64,000 bases of DNA from JANXSS01 sp025356535 (lineage in GTDB: Bacteria; Pseudomonadota; Gammaproteobacteria; Burkholderiales; Burkholderiaceae_D), in the NCBI GenBank assembly GCA_043762325.1, contig JAYUMU010000174.1, forward strand, positions 62,001 through 126,000, written 5' to 3'. Shown piece after piece: positions 54,101 through 61,664 of this stretch (its first letter is position 1; each line of letters opens with the position of its first letter). The position numbers and the translations under genes were made by a program. Below the pieces are notes generated by a model, which had not been told where the DNA came from, did no database searches, and was given only the letters and a program-made list of their open reading frames with translations.

Positions 54101-56565
54101 CCAGCAACGCCGTGAGCGGCCGCAACCAGGTCGGCGGCCTGGCCGGCGCCAACCTCGGTAGCATCAGCATGGCCTACGCCACCGGCAAGGTCAGCGGCAC
54201 GAGCACGGTCGGCGGCCTGGCCGGCTCCAACACCGGCACCATCAGCGGCGTCTATGCAACCGGACCGGTCACCGGCAGCAGCGACACCGGCGGGCTCGTC
54301 GGCAGCAACAGCGGCACGCTTGCAGGCAGCTTCTGGAACCGCAGCATCAACGCAACCGGCGTGGGCACCGATACCGGCGCCGGCACCGGCGCCACAGGCC
54401 TGTACACGGCGCAGTTGCAGACGCAGGCAAACCTTGGCGCCGCAACGGATGCCAACGGCAATGTCAAACCGGGCTGGGATTTCCAGTCTGGCTGGATCGG
54501 TTACGACGGCTTCACCGGCCCGCTGCTGCGCTCCTTCATGACGCCGCTGACGGTGACGGCCAACGACGCCACCAAGACCTATAACGCGCAGCTCTATACT
54601 GCCAACGGCGCGACCTATTCGGCAACGCCCGACGCCCGCCTGCTGGGCGCACTCACCTACGGCGGCACGGCGCAGAGCGCCAGCAACGCCGGCACCTATG
54701 CCATCACGCCGGGCGGCCTGTATTCGAACCAGCAGGGCTATGCGCTCACGTTCGTCGGCGGCACCCTGAACATCACTCCGGCAACGCTGACGGTGCAGGG
54801 TACGGTCGTGGCCAGCAAGGTCTATGACGGCGGCACGCTCGCCGTGCTCGGCGGCGGACGTCTGAACGGCGTGATCGGCGGCGATGCGGTGCTGCTCAAC
54901 CAGAACGGCGCCTTCGGCCGTAAAACGGTTGGCGACGGCATTGCCGTCACCGCTGCCGATACGCTCTCTGGCGCAGCGGCTGGAAACTACGTCCTGGTCG
55001 AGCCGAGCGGCCTGTTTGCCAGCATCACGCCCAGGCAGCTGACGGTCGACGGCAGCACCGCGCTGAGCCGGATCTATGACGGCAGTACCGTCGCTGGCGT
55101 GGTCGGCGGCACGATCGGCGGCGCGATCGGCGGCGACGCATTGACCCTGAACCAGTCCGCAACCTTCGCCTCCAGAAATGCCGGTGCCGGCATCGCGGTG
55201 AAGACCATCAACACGCTTGGTGGCGCTGCATCCGGGAACTACACGCTGGCGACGCCGCAAACGCTGTTTGCCGACATCACGGCCAGGCAGTTGACGGTGC
55301 TGGGCACGCCCGGCGGCAACAAGATCTACGACGGCAGCACCAGCGTCGTCGTCAGCGGCGGCCAGCTCGCCGGTGGCGTTGCCGGCGACATCGTGAACCT
55401 GTTTCAAGCAGGCAGTTTCGCTGACAAGAACGTCGGCAAGGACAAATTGCTGAATTTTCGCAATGCCTTGAACGGGGCCGATGCCGGCAACTACAGCCTG
55501 TCGGCCGCCGGCGGCACGACGACTGCCAGCATCGTGGCGCGCGAGCTCAACGTACTCAACACCGCGGCGGCGAACAAGGTCTATGACGGCGCGACGACGG
55601 CAAGCGTCACCGCCACGCTGTCGGGCGGCGTCGCAGGCGACGATCTGGCCCTGGTGCAGGGCGGCAGCTTCAGCAACAAAAATGCCGGCAACGCCAGGCT
55701 GGTGAGCTACCAGAACAGCCTGGCCGGCGTCGACATGGGCAACTATCGTTTGCTGTCGCTGTCGGGCACGACGGCGGCCAGCATCACCGCCAGGTCGCTC
55801 ACGGTTGCCGGCACCGAAGTCGCCGGCAAGGTCTACGACGGCACCACGAAGGCAAAGCTGACCGGCGGCGTGCTGGTCGGCGTGGTCGCCGGCGACACGG
55901 TCAAGCTCACCCAGCTGGGGGCCTTCACGACGAAAAATGCAGGCGCCAGCGTTGCGGTGACGGCCACCGACAGCATCGGCGGCGCGTCTGCCGGCAACTA
56001 CGTGCTGGTCGGGCCAGGCGGTCTGCATGCCGCCATCACGCCGAAACTGCTGACGGTGGCCGGCGCAACCCACGCAGCCGGCAAAACCTACGACGCGACC
56101 ACTGCGGCGACGATTACCGGCGGTACGCTGGCCGGCGTGATCGGCGGCGATACGGTGAAGCTGACCCAGGCAGGCAGGTTCTCTGACAAGAACGTCGGCA
56201 GCGCGAAATCCGTGTTCTACACCAACACGCTGTCCGGCACCGATGCGGCGAACTACAGCGTCTCGGCGCTGCCCGGCTTGGCCAAGGCGCGCATCGCGGC
56301 GCTGCAACTGACGGTCGGCGGCGACACCTCGGCACTGAGCAAGGTCTTCGACGGCACCATGACGGCGCTGGTCAGCGGCGGCATCATCGAGGGGGTGCTG
56401 CGTGGCGACATCGTCAATCTGGCGCAGTCGGGCGCGTTCCTGAGCAAGAGCGCGGGCAGCGGCAAGGTCGTCAATTATCGCAACGTCATCGGCGGCCGGG
56501 ATGCCGGCAACTACAGCCTGGTCGACAAGAAAGGCAGCGTGACGGCCGACATCACGGCCTTATGA
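51190..56565 (+). CDS. Giant TpsA exoprotein with filamentous haemagglutinin, GLUG and YDG domains
   Basis: 1791 residues from ATG 51190. The extended signal peptide region (ESPR, MNHIYRLTWNESLRQYVAAP) is characteristic of large TPS and autotransporter proteins; cleavage is probable after SSLAQA. The TPS domain (about 60-310) has LLNPNGILFGKGAEVNVGA. Residues about 620-1050 carry repeated GLUG-type motifs (GGLVGVNYGGISNAYATGN). A MBG-like domain (about 1120-1195) leads into seven tandem YDG repeats of about 84 residues (KVYDGTT ... GDTVKLTQ ... GNY). It is a large secreted adhesin, with no visible C-terminal anchor. Confidence 0.92.
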   Translation: MNHIYRLTWNESLRQYVAAPETARGRHKAGGRAGRRLAGAALAAVLIGASSLAQALPVGAQPSAGSGSVAQNGATLTVNQSSQRLALNWQSFGIGSGETVNFVQPNAAAIALNRVLGSDGSAIYGKLTANGQVFLLNPNGILFGKGAEVNVGALVASTLNLSDADFMAGRRVFGGGSGAGGSALVTNLGQINADGGYIAFLGGQVSNQGILRASLGTVALAAGSRTSLDFAGDKLISVQVEQGALQALAENRQLVQADGGTVIMTARAADHLVSAVVNNTGVIRARTLQNHAGVISLLGDMQSGVVNAGGTLDASAPAGGNGGFIETSAATVRVAAGTLVTTAAAAGLYGNWLIDPHDYTVAASGGDITGAALSASLGSTNVILQSSSGAASSSAGNVNVNDAVTWAASTSLTLNASNHVNVNAAITATGAGAGLAINPNSANGGEAASGTGVFHLAAGATINLPNVAASSTTALVIGGTPYAVINSLGTAGDGSALSLQGIAGNLSGHYALGSSIDAAATAGWNNRAGFTPIAAGDTGFTGTLEGLGHGIAGLTINAAPGLANIGLFGTLGSGGVVSNLSLNGGSVRGNADGTAVGAIAGLNNGTLANVFSSASVFGAGTYFAGGLVGSNAGVISNASTTGSVAGGPGSFEVGGLSGENNGSIGNAHATGAVSGGSDVGGLVGVNYGGISNAYATGNVSGTVRIGGLVGNNAAGSIGYAYAKGAVTGTSVVGGLVGLNANNATVGNTYATGAASGTSSGALSGSNKGAISSSYWNSDVKAVGNGANTGRLTAVGGLTATQMRTTANLAGFAFSGTPGASGWVLVDADGSLNNAGGAAGATTPMLASEYATTVVNAHQLQLMAMAPGANYLMGRGIDAAATAGGKDVWGSAGFVPVGSSASPYAGVFDGASLAISGLTINTPSSNRVGLFGDVLGGTLKNVGIVGGSITGSLYVGGLVGVNDGGMLSNVYASNAVSGRNQVGGLAGANLGSISMAYATGKVSGTSTVGGLAGSNTGTISGVYATGPVTGSSDTGGLVGSNSGTLAGSFWNRSINATGVGTDTGAGTGATGLYTAQLQTQANLGAATDANGNVKPGWDFQSGWIGYDGFTGPLLRSFMTPLTVTANDATKTYNAQLYTANGATYSATPDARLLGALTYGGTAQSASNAGTYAITPGGLYSNQQGYALTFVGGTLNITPATLTVQGTVVASKVYDGGTLAVLGGGRLNGVIGGDAVLLNQNGAFGRKTVGDGIAVTAADTLSGAAAGNYVLVEPSGLFASITPRQLTVDGSTALSRIYDGSTVAGVVGGTIGGAIGGDALTLNQSATFASRNAGAGIAVKTINTLGGAASGNYTLATPQTLFADITARQLTVLGTPGGNKIYDGSTSVVVSGGQLAGGVAGDIVNLFQAGSFADKNVGKDKLLNFRNALNGADAGNYSLSAAGGTTTASIVARELNVLNTAAANKVYDGATTASVTATLSGGVAGDDLALVQGGSFSNKNAGNARLVSYQNSLAGVDMGNYRLLSLSGTTAASITARSLTVAGTEVAGKVYDGTTKAKLTGGVLVGVVAGDTVKLTQLGAFTTKNAGASVAVTATDSIGGASAGNYVLVGPGGLHAAITPKLLTVAGATHAAGKTYDATTAATITGGTLAGVIGGDTVKLTQAGRFSDKNVGSAKSVFYTNTLSGTDAANYSVSALPGLAKARIAALQLTVGGDTSALSKVFDGTMTALVSGGIIEGVLRGDIVNLAQSGAFLSKSAGSGKVVNYRNVIGGRDAGNYSLVDKKGSVTADITAL
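54790..56565 (+). repeat. Seven tandem YDG modules in tpsA
   Basis: Each module of about 250 nt starts LTV.G....K(V/I)YDG.T and ends GNY(S/V/T)L, with GD.V.L.QAG.F..KN.G in between. They vary between copies, so they are an old expansion. They form an elongated beta-rich stalk. Confidence 0.8.
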
Positions 56566-56639
56566 CGGTGACGGCCTGCGCGCCTGCGGCGGGGCCATGC
56601 CGGTCCCGCCGCAGGCGCAGCGTCGGCTTCAACTTCAAC

Positions 56640-57017
56640 TCAATGCTGGTTGATCATCGCCAGGTTGTTGCTGCCACGCTGGACGATCATCGCCGTCATG
56701 TTGCTGCCGTTCTGGGCGATCAGGGCGACGTTGTTGTTGCCGCCACCCTGGTTGATATCGGCCCGGTTATGGCTGCCGACCTGCGTGACGGCTGCGTAGT
56801 TTCCTTCGCCTGCCTGCGTGATCGACGACAGGTCGTCGATGTCCGTGGTGGCATGGTCGCCGTTGGACCAGGCGTTTTGCCTGACGTAGCTCGCGATCAT
56901 CGCCTCCTGCTGCAGGTTGTAGCCCGGCTGTGCGGCCGCGGCAAGGTCGGCGGCATGCGCCAGCGGGGAGAACGGCAATGACGCGGCGAAAATCAGAACG
57001 GCAACGGTCAGCTTCAT
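56640..57017 (-). CDS. Curlin-repeat secreted protein (CsgA/CsgB-like) 1
   Basis: 125 residues from ATG 57017 (MKLTVAVLIFAASLPFSPLA, signal to AHA). The C-terminal 65 residues carry about five curlin-type repeats of QxGxxNxAxxxQ: QAGEGNYAAVTQVGSHNRAD, then NNNVALIAQNGSNMTAMIVQ and RGSNNLAMINQ. Curlin repeats form beta-solenoid amyloid strands. It is convergent with tpsA and shares the upstream region with the second curlin gene. No csgG, csgE or csgF is in the window. Confidence 0.85.
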   Translation of the reverse strand: MKLTVAVLIFAASLPFSPLAHAADLAAAAQPGYNLQQEAMIASYVRQNAWSNGDHATTDIDDLSSITQAGEGNYAAVTQVGSHNRADINQGGGNNNVALIAQNGSNMTAMIVQRGSNNLAMINQH

Positions 57018-57752
57018 AGTCACATGCTTTCTATACGAATCCCGGGGTACGGAATTCACGGTAGCTGGCTACCCTGCACGCGGCGAGGGTCCTCTAGTTT
57101 TGCGTCCCAATCTTTCGATTGGTTTGCCCTTGCAAGAAAATCCAATGCTCTTGCCTGTGTGCGCCAGATAGTATTTCTCGTACGCAACAAAATAATAATA
57201 CAAATATTTCTTCAGTGCAATTTTAATTTTGTCCGTGCAGCCGTGCAGCCGTGCAGCCGTGCAGCCGTGCAGCCGTGCAGCCGTGCAGCCGTGCAGCCGT
57301 GCAGCCGTGCAGCCGTGCAGGGTCGCATGCGCCTGCAGATTCCCGACTGCCGCGCCTGCCTTGGCTTCCTGGCCGCGCAAAACCGCGGGCAAGGTTTTGT
57401 TTGAACCGGTGCCCGGCGCTGTGCCAGGAAAAAGGAAAAAAACGCTGTCGTTTGAAGCTGCAGCGCACCGGGTTTTATTTTTAAGAAGTGTTTAAAAAAC
57501 AGTACTTTTTTCACAAAAGTGTCAAAGAAGGAATTTAAGATTCGTATCACTGTGGCGCTGCGCAAAAAGCAAGGCGACACGGGAAAAACGGAAAGAGAAA
57601 GGCGCGCCGGCAGTGCGCGTGGACCTGAAAGAAATTACTGCCGACAGTTTAAAAGATCTGACAGAAACCTCGATTTCAGCATTGGTGATTGCGTTCATGG
57701 GGGCGTGATTACTTTCCCTTTAAATCCCCTCACTTCAGAGAAAACATAAATC
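57018..57752. other. Intergenic region between divergent curlin genes
   Basis: 735 nt. It contains the 11-copy octamer (57233-57320) and must hold promoters for both curlin genes. AT-rich parts lie at 57180-57232 and 57470-57545. Open frames across the repeat are artefacts. Confidence 0.55.
57233..57320. repeat. Perfect tandem repeat (CCGTGCAG)x11
   Basis: Eleven uninterrupted copies of the octamer CCGTGCAG (88 nt). The unit contains no triplet multiple, but the site is non-coding. It lies 216 nt upstream of curlin 1 and 433 nt upstream of curlin 2, so copy-number change could alter promoter spacing. Perfect identity of all copies suggests recent, active slippage. Confidence 0.95.
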
Positions 57753-58097
57753 ATGAAAACATCTTTCAAAGCAGTCGTTCTGGCCCTCTCGATGATCGCC
57801 GGTTCAGCCTTCGCAGCAAGCGATCTGTCGAGCCTGACGGATCTGGCAAACACCGGCGCGTTTTCTGATGCAGCAGCCACCGGCGCGCTGGTCGCCGGCC
57901 TGACGCTCGACGGTTCGAGCGAAGACAACCTGGCCGTGATCGCCCAGTTCGGCACAACCGGTAACTATGCAACGATCGACCAGACCGGCACCGGCGGTAA
58001 CGTTGCAGTCATCCTGCAAGATAGCGCCAATTCCGCCAACTCGGCTGCCATCGTCCAGAACGGCACATTGAACATCGCAAAAATCAACCAGCGTTGA
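57753..58097 (+). CDS. Curlin-repeat secreted protein 2
   Basis: 114 residues from ATG 57753 (MKTSFKAVVLALSMIAGSAF, cleavage after AFA). The repeats follow a leader segment: NLAVIAQFGTTGNYATIDQT, then GGNVAVILQDSANSANSAAI and VQNGTLNIAKINQ, about four curlin units of 11 residues. It is divergent from curlin 1. With the TPS and porin genes it suggests amyloid-type surface structures, but the secretion route is unknown. Confidence 0.82.
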   Translation: MKTSFKAVVLALSMIAGSAFAASDLSSLTDLANTGAFSDAAATGALVAGLTLDGSSEDNLAVIAQFGTTGNYATIDQTGTGGNVAVILQDSANSANSAAIVQNGTLNIAKINQR

Positions 58098-58601
58098 TTG
58101 CCGCTCGGGCCAGACAAGTTCAGGCCTGACCTGCTGCTGCAAGAACGCATCGCCCGAAAAAATTCCGCAACAGGCGATGTAGATACCCGGCCCCCATATG
58201 CCCATGGTGGCCGGGTAAATTGCATTGCGCCCGCACTGTGTTGCGGTGCAAAACCGGCAGGCATCCGCTGCGGTGCGCCCCCTTCATTACAAGACGCAAT
58301 AGATTTCCAGAAAATCCGAGCGGCGACCAGCACAGGTCATTCTTACGTAATATTTCCTCGATAAAATATTACGCATTAGACAAATAATTCGGAAAAAGTT
58401 TCAGCCGAAAGTCATTTATCTGAATTGCCATGCAGGTTCCCTAGCAATGCAAGCGGATCGTTCCAGTAACCCCGGGTCGCGTTTCTCTGCGGCGTCAACC
58501 GCTTGAAAAAATCGTGCGGTTCCACTGAACGCCGGGACGCGTCGCTGCAAAGCGCAGCATCTGCTGCAGGCCGGGTGTTTCAATCAATTCGGAAAACAAC
58601 A
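58098..58601. other. Intergenic region before the porin
   Basis: 504 nt without a supported gene. It holds the hairpin at 58185-58216 after curlin 2, and an AT-rich stretch (58340-58400) that may contain the porin promoter. Confidence 0.5.
58185..58216 (+). terminator. Stem-loop after curlin 2
   Basis: ACCCGGCC (58185-58192) pairs with GGCCGGGT (58209-58216) around a 16-nt loop that contains CATATG-like self-pairing. AAATT follows. It lies about 90 nt after the curlin 2 stop. Confidence 0.5.
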
Positions 58602-60278
58602 ATGAAAACAAATCGACTCCGCGGGCACAAGCATGCCGTCATCGCCCTGTGCGCCAGCGGCTTGCTGAGCGCCCCATTTGCCGCACGGGCCGACGAACGC
58701 GAAGACCTCGAGCGGTTGCGGGCAACGGTGCTCGGCCTGATGGAAAGCCTGGTCAAGAACGGTGTGCTGCCGCGCGCCAAGGTCGACGCCATGATGCGCG
58801 AAGCCGAGACCAAGGCCAGCACGCGCCTGGCGCAACTGCCGCCGCCGGAAATCGGTGTCGATGGCAAACGCATCGTGCGGGTGCAGTTCGTGCCGGAAGC
58901 GGTCAGGACCCAGATGCGCGAACAGATCAAGGCCGAGGTTGCGGCGCAGACCGGCAGCGGGCGCATCGCCGGCAGCGATGGCAACGACCTGGCAAGCCGC
59001 ATCCGCCTGGAAGCCGACATCCGCCTGCGCGGCGAAATGACGCGCCTCGATGGCGACAACACGCCGGCCAAATCCTACGACAGCGCGGCGCAGGCGACCC
59101 GCGCGCCGGATTTCCTGGCCCTGGGCGGACCCGGCAAGGATCTGCATACGGCAAATACGACCGGCAAGAGCAGCCGCGAACGGGTGCGGGCACGGGTCGG
59201 CATGGAAGCCGACATCACCGATACCGTCACCGCCGTGCTCGGCATTGCGACCGGCAGCACGACCGGGCCGACCTCGACCAACCAGACGTTGAGCGGCACC
59301 GGCTTTTTCAATAAATACAACGTCGTGGTCGACCGCGCGGCGCTGCGCATCAAGCCGCTGCCGTGGATCACGTTAAACGGCGGACGCTTTCGCAATCCGT
59401 TCGTCGGCACCGATCTGGTCTGGGCCGACGACCTGAATTTCGAAGGCGTGTCGATGACGCTCAAGCCGCAACTGAGCCCGTCGGTCGGCAGCTTCGTCAC
59501 GGCTGGCTGGTTCCCGCTGTCGCCGGGCGTGCCGAACCAGTCGAAGGGGCGCAGCCTGCTGGCGGTGCAGGGCGGCATGGACTGGCAGTTCGGCCAGAAG
59601 GACAATCGCCTGAAGGTCGCCGCCGCACTCTACGATTTCCATGCCATCGAAGGCGTGGCCGAGACCCAGAGCAGCTACCAGAACGCACCCGACTACGTGG
59701 TGCGCTCGGAGTACGGCGCCGGCTACCGCCAGCGCGGCAACACGCTCTTCCGGATCAATGCGCCGACCAGCGTCGATGCCGCGACCAACTGGGGCCTTGC
59801 CTCCGGCTTTCGCGAACTCGACCTGACGGCCTCGCTGGACGTGGCGCAGTTCGACCCGTTCCATGTCATCCTCACCGGCGACATCGTCAAGAACCTGAAG
59901 TTCAAGCGCGCCGACATCAAGCAGCGTACCGGGCTCGACATCGCCGACGGCAAGTCGCTCGGCTTTCTGGCCAAGGCGCAGATCGGCGATGTCGCCATCA
60001 ACAGGCTCGGCGCCTGGAACGCTTCGCTGGCCTACCGCTATCTCGGCAGCGATGCGGTCGTCGACGCCTTCACGAATTCGGATTTCGGCCTGGGCGGCAC
60101 CAATACCAAGGGCGTCATCCTCGGCATGAACTTCGGCCTGGCCAAGAACACCTGGATCTCGGCGCGCTGGCTGTCGGCCAACCTGATCGACGGCGCCGTG
60201 CCGGTCACGTCATCGACGACGAAGCCGACCAAGTTTGCCAGCGACATCCTGCAGCTCGACCTGAATTCGAAATTCTGA
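58602..60278 (+). CDS. Putative porin (Porin_5-like)
   Basis: 558 residues from ATG 58602 (MKTNRLRGHKHAVIALCASG, signal to AARA). The N-terminal mature part is a coiled coil/charged segment (REDLERLRATVLGLMESLVK), then a beta-barrel with many alternating strands, ending in the C-terminal Phe typical of outer-membrane proteins (LQLDLNSKF). It belongs to the putative porin family PF16930. Its stop overlaps the start of the next gene (TGATG), so the two are co-translated. Confidence 0.82.
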   Translation: MKTNRLRGHKHAVIALCASGLLSAPFAARADEREDLERLRATVLGLMESLVKNGVLPRAKVDAMMREAETKASTRLAQLPPPEIGVDGKRIVRVQFVPEAVRTQMREQIKAEVAAQTGSGRIAGSDGNDLASRIRLEADIRLRGEMTRLDGDNTPAKSYDSAAQATRAPDFLALGGPGKDLHTANTTGKSSRERVRARVGMEADITDTVTAVLGIATGSTTGPTSTNQTLSGTGFFNKYNVVVDRAALRIKPLPWITLNGGRFRNPFVGTDLVWADDLNFEGVSMTLKPQLSPSVGSFVTAGWFPLSPGVPNQSKGRSLLAVQGGMDWQFGQKDNRLKVAAALYDFHAIEGVAETQSSYQNAPDYVVRSEYGAGYRQRGNTLFRINAPTSVDAATNWGLASGFRELDLTASLDVAQFDPFHVILTGDIVKNLKFKRADIKQRTGLDIADGKSLGFLAKAQIGDVAINRLGAWNASLAYRYLGSDAVVDAFTNSDFGLGGTNTKGVILGMNFGLAKNTWISARWLSANLIDGAVPVTSSTTKPTKFASDILQLDLNSKF

Positions 60279-61132
60279 TGGCCGGCGCACTGTCACCGGT
60301 GGCGGCGCGCAGCGGTTTCTGCAGCGCGGTGCTGCTGCTGGCGCTGGCGCCGGCGCTGCTGGCATCGCAGCCGGCGCAAGCCGCCGAGGACAAGAAAGGC
60401 GCCGAACAGGTGCGGCGCATGCAGCAGAAAATGCGGCAGCTGGAGCAGGAAAAGGCGCAGCTGCTTCAGGGCAAAGCCGAAGCCGACACGCAACTCAAAA
60501 GCGAGACCGAAAAACTCGGACAAAGCCGGCACAGCGCCAACGCCGCCAACCGCCAGCGCGCAGCGCTGGAGCGCACCTTGAACGCCGCCGAAAGCGCGAA
60601 GACCGCGCTGGCCGATCAACTGGCGGCGTCGGAAAAAAAACTGGCCGACACAAGTGCGCGGCTGGCGGAAACCGCCGCCACGCTTGTCCAGGCGCAGGAG
60701 ACCAGGCGCGGCCTCGATACCAGTCTTGCCGCGAGCACGAAGTCCGGTGCCGAATGCGTGGCGAAAAACGAGAGCCTGCACCGGCTCGGCATCGCGCTGC
60801 TGGCGAAGTTCGAAGACAAGGGCAGCTTCGCGCGCGCCGTGCAGCCGGAGTTCTTAACGCGACTCAGGGCCGTCGGCGCCGAGAACATGATCGAGGAATA
60901 CCGCGACAGGCTCGATGCGGACCTGCTCGGCCAGCAGCTCGCCGAGCGCCAGGCCGCGACCCGGCAAAAAGCGCTACTGGTGGCGCAGGAAAGCAGCCGG
61001 CTGGCAAACGAGCGGATCGAGCGTGACGAGCAGGAGCGAGAAAAGACCGAGCAGCGCAAGGCCAGGCAGCAAAGCCAGATCGACCGGCTGGCCAGGCGTG
61101 TCAGGGATACGTTTGGCAACATCGAATGGTGA
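60278..61132 (+). CDS. Periplasmic coiled-coil protein next to porin
   Basis: 284 residues, ATG 60278 (overlaps porin stop). Signal peptide SAVLLLALAPALLASQPAQA. The mature part is largely heptad-like coiled coil: RRMQQKMRQLEQEKAQLLQG, TLNAAESAKTALADQLAASE and so on, then a C-terminal EAERQ-rich helix ending RRVRDTFGNIEW. Only one Cys is seen (GAECVAKN). It may be an adaptor or tether between the porin and the secretion system. No named family. Confidence 0.78.
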   Translation: MAGALSPVAARSGFCSAVLLLALAPALLASQPAQAAEDKKGAEQVRRMQQKMRQLEQEKAQLLQGKAEADTQLKSETEKLGQSRHSANAANRQRAALERTLNAAESAKTALADQLAASEKKLADTSARLAETAATLVQAQETRRGLDTSLAASTKSGAECVAKNESLHRLGIALLAKFEDKGSFARAVQPEFLTRLRAVGAENMIEEYRDRLDADLLGQQLAERQAATRQKALLVAQESSRLANERIERDEQEREKTEQRKARQQSQIDRLARRVRDTFGNIEW

Positions 61133-61136
61133 CGCG

Positions 61137-61595
61137 ATGACCGGATTTTGCACAGCACCGAAGTCCCCGGACCGGCCTTGCCGGCCTGCCGGCGCGCGCG
61201 GCTTCACGTTACTCGAACTGCTGGTCGTCATCGTCATCATCGGCATGCTGGCCGCCTATGTCGGGCCGAAATATTTTTCCCAGTTGGGCAAGTCCGAAGT
61301 GACGATCGCCAGGGCGCAGATCGGCGCTTTTGAAAAGTCGCTCGACGCCTACCGGCTCGACGTCGGCCGCTATCCGAGCACGGAAGAAGGCATGGCGGCG
61401 CTGATGGTCGCGCCACCGGCGGCAGCGGCAAGGTGGAACGGGCCGTACCTGAAGAAAAACGTCCCGCCCGACCCCTGGGGCCACCCGTATGCCTATCGTG
61501 CGCCGGGGCCGACGTCGGAGTTCGAGATCACCTCGCTCGGGCGTGACGGCCAGCCCGGCGGCAGCGGGGAAGACGCCGACATCCATTCCCAATAA
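61137..61595 (+). CDS. gspG: Type II secretion major pseudopilin GspG
   Basis: 152 residues from ATG 61137. The prepilin cleavage motif is G-F-T-L-L-E-L (RGFTLLELLVVIVIIGMLA), preceded by a long, basic leader of about 21 residues. GspG features follow: an Asp/Gly-rich turn in LDVGRYPSTEEGMAAL, PYLKKNVPPDPWGHPYAYRA and a C-terminal SLGRDGQPGGSGEDADI loop typical of the calcium site. It forms the pseudopilus shaft. It begins 4 nt after the coiled-coil gene. Confidence 0.93.
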   Translation: MTGFCTAPKSPDRPCRPAGARGFTLLELLVVIVIIGMLAAYVGPKYFSQLGKSEVTIARAQIGAFEKSLDAYRLDVGRYPSTEEGMAALMVAPPAAAARWNGPYLKKNVPPDPWGHPYAYRAPGPTSEFEITSLGRDGQPGGSGEDADIHSQ

Positions 61596-61664
61596 GCCTT
61601 GCCGCGGCCGTGGCGACGATCCGGCCCGGTTGCAGCGTTTCCCTACATTGATGAGCGTACCCAA

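Noticed and set aside
51448..56307. 1619-codon open frame antisense to tpsA
   Set aside because: It is a GC-rich shadow of the repetitive tpsA frame. It has no signal peptide, domain or ribosome site, and tpsA has clear TPS features.
57233..57320. Coding repeat protein in frames across the octamers
   Set aside because: Every frame gives the same artificial repeat peptide, with no start signal; the region lies between two divergent genes.
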